Below, one piece after another: positions 1-7,300 of a stretch of 10,403 nt of DNA (the first letter of the stretch is position 1; each line of letters begins with the position of its first letter). The DNA is taken from assembly GCA_011524575.1 (NCBI GenBank), contig WTKB01000260.1:1-10403 (forward strand), given 5' to 3'. The translations under genes and the position numbers were made by a program. This DNA is from Aquimarina sp. GTDB taxonomy: Bacteria > Bacteroidota > Bacteroidia > Flavobacteriales > Flavobacteriaceae. The notes under the pieces were generated by a model. It was not told the DNA's origin and made no database searches. It worked only from the letters and a program-made list of their open reading frames with translations.

Positions 1-64
1 AAGTTCTTAAAATTTTGAATTACAGGAAGTAGTGAGTTTAAACAAGCTCTTATTTCAATATATA

Positions 65-78
65 ATACCAATTGGTAT
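65..78. repeat. 14-bp perfect palindrome ATACCAATTGGTAT
   Basis: A perfect palindrome centred between positions 71 and 72, lying just beyond the pdhC terminator. Its size and symmetry resemble a binding site for a dimeric regulator, possibly acting on an unseen gene to the left. No gene is visible in 1-86, so the role is unknown. A 14-bp palindrome in AT-rich DNA can also arise by chance. Confidence 0.3.
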
Positions 79-86
79 ATGTCATT

Positions 87-136
87 TAAAAACAGAAAAG
101 AGAACATCCGTGTAGATATTCTCTTTTCTGTTTTAT
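87..136 (-). terminator. Hairpin terminator downstream of pdhC
   Basis: Perfect 16-bp arms at 89-104 and 119-134 are extended inward by three more pairs after one mismatch, leaving a short loop near 109-114. The hairpin begins about 28 bp after the pdhC stop codon. Read on the minus strand, the stem is followed by a T-rich run. On the plus strand it also ends in four Ts, so it may stop transcription from both sides. Seen directly as an inverted repeat; the terminator function is inferred. Confidence 0.8.
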
Positions 137-162
137 AAAATTATAAAAGAATTACATACTTT

Positions 163-1812
163 TTAAGCAAGCATAGTAACTGGGTTTTCTAAATATGTTT
201 TTAATGTTTGTAAAAACGCAGCTCCAGTAGCTCCATCAATAGTTCTGTGATCACAGGCTAGTGTTAAGGTCATGGTGTTACCCACTACTATTTGCCCGTC
301 TTTAACCACTGGCTTTTGTACTATAGCACCAACAGAAAGTATCGCTGAATTTGGCTGATTAATAATACTTGTAAAAGAAGTAATTCCAAACATTCCTAAA
401 TTAGAAACCGTAAAGGTACTGCCATCCATCTCTGCAGGAGTTAACTTCTTTTGCTTTGCCTTTGTTGCCAAAACTCTTACGTTACTACCTATTTGAGTAA
501 GTGACATTTGGTCTGTAAAAGGAAGTACAGGTACTACAAGTCCATCCTCAACAGCTACAGCCACACCAATACTGATATGTTTTGCTATTTTAGTAACAGC
601 ATCAGTCCACTGGGTGTTTACTTGTGGGTGCTTTCTAAGTGCCATTGCACAAGCCTTCACTACCAAGTCATTGAAAGAAACTTTAACATCAGGAACACTA
701 TTAATTTGTTTTCTAGAAGCCATTGCCTCATCCATAGCCACCTCTAAAGTAAGGTAATAATGTGGTGCAGTAAACTTTGATTGTCCTAAACGCTTAGCGA
801 TAGTTTTACGCATAGATGAGTTTTTCACTTCTTCAAAAGAAGGCTCACCTACAGGAACATATACTGGAGTTACACTAAGTTTCTCCTCTGGTTTTGAACT
901 AGGTGCAGCAGAAGTTACTGGCTCAGAAACTGTTGTTTTTTGAGGAGTATAATTTTCAATATCTGCCTTTATTATACGTCCGTTTTCACCACTACCTTTT
1001 ACTTCTGCAAGGTTAATTCCTTTGTCAGCTGCAATCTTTTTAGCTAATGGTGAAGCAAAAATTCTACCTGATGTTTCTGCAACTACTGGTGAAGCTGTTG
1101 CTTCTTGCGAAGCACTTACTTCCTTTGGAGCAGCTGAAGAAATATCATTTACTGGCTGAGGATTTGCAACCACACCTCCATTAGCTACAATTCCTGAAAT
1201 ATCAGTTCCTTTAGGACCAATAATTGCTAAAAGAGATTCTACAGCTGTAGTTTGCCCTTCTTCAACACCAATATGAAGTAACGTTCCTTCATAGAAAGAC
1301 TCAAACTCCATAGTAGCTTTATCTGTTTCTATTTCTGCAAGAATATCTCCTTCAGAAATATCATCTCCTACTTTTTTGATCCAAGAAGCAACAGTACCTT
1401 CTTCCATGGTGTCACTCAATCTTGGCATCGTTATAATTTCAACACCTGATGGTATTTCCGCACCTTGCTTTGATGGTGTTGAAGCTGGATCTTCTGTAGC
1501 ATCAGCTGATGTATCCGCTGAAGCACTACTTATTTGTCCTGATGAACCATTAAGAATAGCAGTGATATCTTCATTTTCAGAACCAATTACGCATAATAAC
1601 TGATCTACAGGAACTGTTTCCCCTTCAGCTACACCAATGTGTAACAAGGTTCCTTCATAAAAAGATTCAAATTCCATAGTAGCTTTATCTGTTTCTATTT
1701 CTGCAAGAATATCTCCTTCAGAAACAACATCTCCTACTTTCTTAAACCAAGAAGCGACTGTACCTTCTTCCATGGTATCACTCAGTCTTGGCATATTTAT
1801 TATCGTTGCCAT
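163..1812 (-). CDS. pdhC: Pyruvate dehydrogenase complex E2, dihydrolipoamide acetyltransferase, two lipoyl domains
   Basis: This is the core acyltransferase of the cytoplasmic pyruvate dehydrogenase complex. It passes the acetyl group from E1 through lipoyl-lysine to CoA, giving acetyl-CoA. The 549-residue protein has two lipoyl domains (about 1-80 and 123-202), each with the lipoylation motif ETDKATMEF (Lys43 and Lys165). These are joined by Ala/Ser/Pro/Thr-rich linkers to a peripheral-subunit-binding domain (about 250-288) and then the catalytic domain (about 323-549). The active-site motif DHRTIDG supplies His522 and Asp526. The length is normal for a two-lipoyl E2. The ATG start lies 14 bp after the pdhA stop with only an A-rich leader and no Shine-Dalgarno, usual in this phylum. 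It is almost certainly co-transcribed with pdhA. E2 chains of other 2-oxo acid dehydrogenases are similar, but the adjoining E1 alpha and the 'PRLSDTMEEG' lipoyl start favour the pyruvate complex. Confidence 0.96.
   Translation of the reverse strand: MATIINMPRLSDTMEEGTVASWFKKVGDVVSEGDILAEIETDKATMEFESFYEGTLLHIGVAEGETVPVDQLLCVIGSENEDITAILNGSSGQISSASADTSADATEDPASTPSKQGAEIPSGVEIITMPRLSDTMEEGTVASWIKKVGDDISEGDILAEIETDKATMEFESFYEGTLLHIGVEEGQTTAVESLLAIIGPKGTDISGIVANGGVVANPQPVNDISSAAPKEVSASQEATASPVVAETSGRIFASPLAKKIAADKGINLAEVKGSGENGRIIKADIENYTPQKTTVSEPVTSAAPSSKPEEKLSVTPVYVPVGEPSFEEVKNSSMRKTIAKRLGQSKFTAPHYYLTLEVAMDEAMASRKQINSVPDVKVSFNDLVVKACAMALRKHPQVNTQWTDAVTKIAKHISIGVAVAVEDGLVVPVLPFTDQMSLTQIGSNVRVLATKAKQKKLTPAEMDGSTFTVSNLGMFGITSFTSIINQPNSAILSVGAIVQKPVVKDGQIVVGNTMTLTLACDHRTIDGATGAAFLQTLKTYLENPVTMLA
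1213..1446 (-). repeat. Second lipoyl-domain repeat unit of pdhC (copy at 1579-1812)
   Basis: The second lipoyl domain (residues 123-200) repeats the first (residues 1-78) with an offset of exactly 122 codons (366 bp). By eye the proteins are about 80% identical over 78 residues and identical over residues 31-61. At DNA level, 1307-1358 and 1673-1724 are the same for 52 bases without a mismatch, including third codon positions. This is an in-frame tandem domain duplication with the linker between the copies. Confidence 0.9.
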
Positions 1813-1826
1813 ATTTTTCTACTATT

Positions 1827-2825
1827 CTATAATTTATGAGGTAAAAAAGGATAATCTTCTTGTTCGTACACAACATCGTATAACTGTTGTTTTTTAGGGA
1901 AATCTGATTCCTCTGCAAACTTTTGACATTCCAGTACTTTATCCTTTACCCTTTGATCAATTTCTTTAATTTGATCTTCAGTTGCATACTTATTTTCTAA
2001 AATAACATCCAATACCTGAGTAATAGGATCTATTTTTTGATACTCTGCAACTTCATCTTTAGTACGGTACTTTTGAGCATCACTCATAGAATGTCCTCTA
2101 TACCTGTATGTTTTAAGTTCTAAAAATGTAGGGCCATTTCCACTTCTTGCACGTTCTATAGCTTCGTGCATTGCCTCTGCAACAGCTACCGGGTTCATAG
2201 CATCTACAGGCTTACAAGGCATTTCATAACCTAAACCTAGCTTATAAATATCCGTGTGATTTGCAGTACGCTCCACAGAAGTTCCCATAGCGTAGCCGTT
2301 ATTTTCCACACAGAAAACTACGGGTAAATTCCAAAGCATTGCAAGGTTGAAAGATTCATGTAAAGAACCTTGTCGTGCAGCACCATCACCAAAGAAAGTA
2401 AGTGTTACTGCATCTCTTTTAAAATATTTGTCTGCGAATGCAAGACCTGCTCCTAATGGGATTTGCCCCCCTACAATTCCGTGTCCTCCATAAAAACGGT
2501 GTTCTTTAGAGAAAATATGCATAGAACCTCCCATCCCTTTTGAAGTCCCTGTTTCTTTCCCATAAAGTTCTGCCATTACACGTTTTGGGTCTACACCCAT
2601 ACCGATTGGTTGTACGTGATTTCTATAAGCAGTAATCATCTTATCTTTAGTCAGATCCATTGCATGGAGTGCACCTGCTAAAATAGCCTCCTGACCATTA
2701 TATAAATGTAGAAAACCTCTTACTTTTTGCTGAATATATACTTGGGCAAGTTTGTCTTCAAACTTTCTCCAAAATAGCATGTCTTCATACCACTTTAGAT
2801 AAACTTCTTTAGTAACTTCTTTCAT
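1827..2825 (-). CDS. pdhA: Pyruvate dehydrogenase E1 component, alpha subunit
   Basis: This is the alpha chain of the heterotetrameric (alpha2beta2) thiamine-diphosphate-dependent E1, which decarboxylates pyruvate and reductively acetylates the E2 lipoyl group. The 332-residue length is typical of alpha subunits. The ThDP/Mg-binding signature is complete: GDG at 146-148 and NN at 175-176, with FCVENNGYAMGT following. Other family landmarks are 'GKGMGGSMH'-like SKGMGGSMH (96-103), 'YGGHGIVGGQIPLG' (112-125), and the conserved loop YRYRGHSMSDAQKYR (240-254) that corresponds to the regulated phosphorylation loop of eukaryotic E1 alpha. It is the first gene of the pdhA-pdhC operon, behind a near-consensus promoter at 2910-2938. 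No E1 beta (pdhB) or E3 (lpd) gene is present in the window, so those partners must be encoded elsewhere. An alpha subunit of acetoin or branched-chain dehydrogenase is less likely given the sequence motifs and the E2 partner. Confidence 0.95.
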   Translation of the reverse strand: MKEVTKEVYLKWYEDMLFWRKFEDKLAQVYIQQKVRGFLHLYNGQEAILAGALHAMDLTKDKMITAYRNHVQPIGMGVDPKRVMAELYGKETGTSKGMGGSMHIFSKEHRFYGGHGIVGGQIPLGAGLAFADKYFKRDAVTLTFFGDGAARQGSLHESFNLAMLWNLPVVFCVENNGYAMGTSVERTANHTDIYKLGLGYEMPCKPVDAMNPVAVAEAMHEAIERARSGNGPTFLELKTYRYRGHSMSDAQKYRTKDEVAEYQKIDPITQVLDVILENKYATEDQIKEIDQRVKDKVLECQKFAEESDFPKKQQLYDVVYEQEDYPFLPHKL

Positions 2826-2909
2826 TGGATAGAGTTGGTTAATGCATACAAGGGAATTATATTATATTACTACACCTAAAAGGCATAAAAACATAAAGTC
2901 TCCGGAACA

Positions 2910-2938
2910 CAAAAATAAGACATTTAGTGCAATCCAAA
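2910..2938 (-). promoter_or_regulatory. Predicted Bacteroidota-type promoter of pdhA-pdhC
   Basis: On the minus strand, TTTG (2938-2935) is followed after 17 nt by TATTTTTG (2917-2910). This is a full match to the phylum's TTTG / TAnnTTTG sigma-ABfrA-like pattern at accepted spacing. Transcription would start near 2905, giving a leader of about 80 nt before the pdhA ATG. The upstream TTTG box itself lies in a second TATTTTTG copy (2942-2935), so a weaker alternative start about 25 bp upstream is possible. Prediction from sequence only. Confidence 0.6.
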
Positions 2939-3033
2939 AATAAACCGCTTTATAAAATAGATGATTTATATGAAATTTTAAAGGATGAAATCTATTTGTG
3001 ATACTTTAATAAACACAAATAAATATGATCTTC
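2939..3033. other. Non-coding spacer between pdhA promoter and porV terminator, with small inverted repeats
   Basis: This is part of a 304-bp gene-free stretch (2826-3129), the rest being the pdhA leader and promoter and the porV terminator. Two overlapping 8-bp inverted repeats are visible: AAATAGAT (2955-2962) with ATCTATTT (2990-2997), and TATTTGTG (2993-3000) with CACAAATA (3014-3021). They lie upstream of the pdhA promoter and might be operator sites, but the region is very AT-rich and chance is a real alternative. No coding frame is credible here. Confidence 0.3.
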
Positions 3034-3088
3034 TCATAAAAAGAGAGGCATCTTTAAAAAAATTTTAAAGATGCCTCTCTTTTTATGA
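3034..3088 (-). terminator. Strong hairpin terminator downstream of porV
   Basis: Perfect 26-bp arms (3034-3059 and 3063-3088) flank a three-base AAA loop. The stem contains a GC-richer core (AGAGGCATC) flanked by A/T runs, so an RNA from either direction ends in a U tract. It begins about 41 bp after the porV stop and separates the porU-porV unit from pdhA-pdhC. The terminator role is inferred from structure and position; the inverted repeat is seen directly. Confidence 0.9.
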
Positions 3089-3129
3089 AAAATTAATAGC
3101 TGTAAGAAACGCTATAAAAATTCATAAAA

Positions 3130-4320
3130 TTAGTAATTTAAATATTCTTGACCCAGTTGAAATGTTAATCCAAATCTTAAAGTTCCTTCTAAAGGACTTG
3201 GCACACTAGAAGTAGAGAACAAATAAGACATATCAATACTTACAGAAGTATAAGTAAAACCTGCTCCAAAAGAAAAGAACTTACGCCCTCCTTTATCTTC
3301 GTGTTCGTTGAAGTACCCTGCACGAAGTGCAAACACATCGTCATAAATATACTCCGCACCTATCGAGGTGGTAAACTCTCTAAGTTCTTCAGAAAAACCA
3401 CCTGGAGCATCAGCAAATGAGGTAAAAATAGAACCTATAGCACTATGAGAGTCAACATAATCTTGATAACTTTGTATTTCATCAGCAGTTATTTCTCCAT
3501 CCCCATTTACATCAATACTTAGTTCTGGAGTTGGAACTAATAGTTTAGAGAATTCTAAAGAAGCTCTAATAACATTAAATTCATCAATCTTGAAATCATA
3601 TCCTCCACCTATTCGTAAATTCGTAGGAATAAAACTCTCTTGACCCTCACTATATTTCATTTTAGGACCAATGTTTGTAATTGCAAAACCTGCTCTCCAG
3701 CGCCCAGAATATCTAGCAAACTGAGTTTCTTCTGATTGAAAATACCCTGTAATATCCATACCAAAACTACTTCCTGGATTTGCATCTGAGTTGGCAAGAG
3801 TCTGTAATTTTAAATCCGAACGTAAATATCGTGCAGCAACAGACATCGCTAAATACTCATTCAACTTCAAAGAATAGGAAACATCAAAACTCATCTCATT
3901 GGGCTTTTGAATAAAAGCTTGAGAGGTTCCAGACTCCCTAAATTCAATTTCACCTAAACTAAAATAACGAAAACTTGCTGCAACAGCACTTCTGTCGTCT
4001 AGCTTCTTATAACCCGACAAATTCATCAGTGTTATATCATCTACTATTTTTGTAAGATACGGAGTGATACTTAAACCAACTCCAATTTCACGAAGTGCAA
4101 AAGCATACTTCGAGGAATTCCATTGTTGGGAAAATACATCTGGAGCAGTAGCTACTCCTTGATCTGCCATTCCTCCAGAACGAGCATCTGCTGCGACTTG
4201 TAAAAAGGGTACTGCTGTTGTGATCTTAGCTTCTCCCTCCTGTGCATTTATAAGGGAAAATGTTGTAGAGAAAAAAGAAAATGCTATAAATAAAGAGATT
4301 TTAAATGTTTTTCTTATCAT
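3130..4320 (-). CDS. porV: Type IX secretion system outer-membrane protein PorV (LptO), with an EF-hand-like loop
   Basis: PorV is a FadL-like outer-membrane beta-barrel of the T9SS. From family knowledge it binds the C-terminal signal of cargo leaving the SprA translocon, then shuttles it to the PorU sortase complex. The 396-residue protein starts with a signal peptide (MIRKTFKI then a hydrophobic stretch, likely cut at INA|Q, after residue 26). Next comes the family-typical 'AVPFLQVAADARSGGMADQGVAT' region (36-58), whose core LQVAADARSGGMAD is diagnostic. Alternating beta strands follow, then the conserved 'DAPGGFSEELRE' segment (304-315), 'ALRAGYFNEH' (331-340) and a terminal strand ending in an aromatic residue (Tyr396). 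Residues 270-281 (DVNGDGEITADE) form a canonical EF-hand calcium loop just before the DAPGGF segment. The gene lies 36 bp behind porU and is followed by a strong terminator, so porU-porV is probably one transcript. No Shine-Dalgarno is visible. Confidence 0.95.
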   Translation of the reverse strand: MIRKTFKISLFIAFSFFSTTFSLINAQEGEAKITTAVPFLQVAADARSGGMADQGVATAPDVFSQQWNSSKYAFALREIGVGLSITPYLTKIVDDITLMNLSGYKKLDDRSAVAASFRYFSLGEIEFRESGTSQAFIQKPNEMSFDVSYSLKLNEYLAMSVAARYLRSDLKLQTLANSDANPGSSFGMDITGYFQSEETQFARYSGRWRAGFAITNIGPKMKYSEGQESFIPTNLRIGGGYDFKIDEFNVIRASLEFSKLLVPTPELSIDVNGDGEITADEIQSYQDYVDSHSAIGSIFTSFADAPGGFSEELREFTTSIGAEYIYDDVFALRAGYFNEHEDKGGRKFFSFGAGFTYTSVSIDMSYLFSTSSVPSPLEGTLRFGLTFQLGQEYLNY

Positions 4321-4356
4321 ATAAATAGTGTTTTTATTAGTAAATTAGGGAGTTTT

Positions 4357-7300
4357 TTATAAAATAACTAATTTTTCTATCTTAGAAACAGTTGTATTTA
4401 AATCCGTTGAATGTACTTGTATCTTATATAAATAAACGCCTTTAGCTAAAGAATTCCCAAAATCATCCTTAGCATTCCATCCAATATCACCATTATAAGT
4501 GGATTTTCCTACCAAATTTACATTTTTTGTTGTAATAATTTTGCCTGATACAGTTAAAATCTGAATTCTTACCTCTAAGACATCTGTAATACTTGAATTA
4601 TGAGTAAACCAAAAACCTGTTTGAGTTGTAAATGGATTGGGATAATTTAAAACCTCAGTAATCTTAAAATCTTGTTGTTCGGACACATTAAAATCAATAC
4701 GTTGAATTGAAGTATTCCCATGAATATCCGAAGCACGCACTTGTAAAGTATGCATTCCTACAGAAAGATCATTTAACTGATAACGCAGTTCTCCTTCTTG
4801 AAAAGTATCTAGCTTAGAACTATAAAAAGAATTTAAAACAATAGGATTTAAAGTATCTTCATCTAAAATGGCTACAATATCCTTACCTACTCCTCCTGCA
4901 GTGTTAATACCACTTGAGTCGTAGAAATCGACAATAAGCAAAGGACTGCCCCCAACACTCGCTCCAGAAACAAAATTAAAATCCTCTAGAAATACCTTTA
5001 TCTCTGGAGAAACCTCATCTACAACTGCCTCTGAAGACACCCCACCTAAAAGTATATCTTGTTTACCTGAAACATCTTCTAGTCGGTCATAATCATAGGC
5101 ATAAAAACGAAGTGCTCCCGTACCTTCTTGTAAAGATATATTTTTAGGCATCATAAAATCCAAGGTAAAATCTCCATTAACCACACTAGCTTTTCCTTTA
5201 TACACAGAATTTCCTTCCGTACTAAAGTCAATGGTTATAAGTTCTCCTGTATTATCTTGTACACCATCATTACCTAGTGTTTGATTTTGAAGCGCTTTAT
5301 CAAAAACACCAACAGATACTTCTCCATTAAAACTCGTGTCTTTTTGACCCGTATATTGATCATGTATTTCACCTTGCAACTGCACAGTGGTTAATCCTTG
5401 TAATGCTAAATTACTATTCTCCCAAGATGTTAGATCCTGAGAATTCACATGAGTAAGCACAATATCAGAACTAGGAAAAACAGGTGCTAAAGCAGGATCT
5501 CCTATACACAACACAGTACGCTTATTAATATTAAATAAATTTTGCTTGGCTTTCATAATAGCCTCTCCTATACTGTAGAAATTACCATCCTCATCATATA
5601 AATTAAGAGCTAATTGAGAGTTTAGTTGTAATCCTACAGAAAGAAAAAGGTTTCTGGTAGTTGTAAGCATACCTATAGCTCCTCCTTGTTCATTCCAAAA
5701 TAAAAATTCCCCTGCAGTTTGTCGAGCAGGATTATCAAAACGTGTAAGTTCACAAGTAAGTGTTACAAAAACTGGCATCCTGTAAGTATTGAGCAAAGAA
5801 CGTGCATCACTCGACAAAAACAATTGTTCTGAAGAAACACCTATTTCACCACCATGACCAAAATAATTAATATAGGTTACACCTGTGTACATATCTTCTA
5901 TTAATTGTTTTTTTGCATCAGGATAACGGAATCCACCTGCTGTAGCCTCTTGCGAATAAGCATCAGAAAAAATCTTTTTCACCTGTGCCCTTGGAATATC
6001 TGCTTCTAACTTTGAGGATACCTCTAAAATTTTACTTTGAATTTGAGCATCTGACTCAGAGTCTACATCATCAGCAACAAACAAAATACTATTACGCCAA
6101 TCACCATAGGTATCTTCACTGTAATAATTGATGATTTTTGAAACCATTGAAGCAACTTTAGATGAAGAATCTGCGACAATTCTTCCTACTGCAAAATCCA
6201 TTTTATCAACAGAAAGACTATTACCCTCACCAATATCCATAAAGGTATAAAAATCATCACTACAAAAACCTCCTGTAAAAGAAGAACTTTCTAAAGAATG
6301 GTATAAAGGTACATCATTAGTATTTTGATCTATCCTGTCTTTGTAATCATAAGAACCATCACCTATAATACACAAATACCTTAATCTATTACCTTCTGTA
6401 CCTTGATCATAAACATATTTCACAAAATTTCTAAGAGCTGCTAAATCTTGACGTCCCGTACTAAATTCGTTATAAATTGAAGTAGTGGTATAAACTGCAG
6501 TTTCAAAACCATCATGAGTATTTCTAAATTCAGCTAACCTATTTGCCGAGGCGATATATTCTGGCTTTGTAATTACTAAATACTCAATAGGTGCTACTCT
6601 TGAAGAAACACTTCCTTTAATATCTTGATTAAAAACTTGAGAAGGAATTGTCTTAACTGGAGTATAAAAATCTGAAGGATCTAAGGCAACAAAGTAACTA
6701 TCTGCGGTAGGTGTAAAATAAATACTTAAGGTGTCTTCTAAACCAGAATTCACCTTTTCTGTGATTTGATAAGGATTGGTAACATCCCAAACAGATTCAA
6801 TACCAGAAGCATTAGAAATCAAAAATTCACTCCCTCCCCCTAACGGAACATCTTCATTGGAAAAACCAAATTGTTTGCCTTGTCCTTTTAAAATACAACG
6901 AGCCTTAATTGTCAAATAATCCAAATATCCCAAAGAGGTAACATCTGCACCTTTATTATAATCCAGACCTACTTGAAAAGGTATGTTATTGGTTATATTC
7001 GATGGATCTATCGACATTGTAGTTTCTACAAGACGATAGGCATTATTATAGGCATTATAAGAAACGAATGTAAAATCACGATCTAAGAATATATTATTTT
7101 CTTGAAACCCTTTAACAGATAAGATAGGTGATATAGCAAAAACTCCTGCAAAGGAAAGCCCTACTTCAAGAAAAGTATCCTCGGCAGAAGAAAGTTCTGG
7201 AAGGTCAAATTCATAAAATCTAGAAGTTTGAATATCAAAAATATCGCCAAACCAAACCCTACCAAGACTCCCTAGGTTATACAAATCTTTTTCATAAAAA

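Noticed and set aside
3..32. Short plus-strand open stretch ending in TAG, possibly the tail of a gene entering from the left
   Set aside because: Nine codons without any recognisable C-terminal motif; too little sequence to support a gene.
508..747. Plus-strand open frame inside pdhC
   Set aside because: It is antisense to the catalytic-domain coding sequence, has no recognisable domain, and its residue make-up (many Tyr, Ser, His, Cys) is typical of a shadow frame.
1376..1603. Plus-strand open frame antisense to the lipoyl-domain region of pdhC
   Set aside because: It lies opposite a well-supported gene, and its length reflects the codon bias of the Ala/Ser/Thr-rich linker. No start signal or family resemblance.
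2826..3129. Possible missing small gene such as cdd between porV and pdhA
   Set aside because: The gap is largely filled by a promoter and a terminator, has no credible coding frame, and is too short for a cytidine deaminase.
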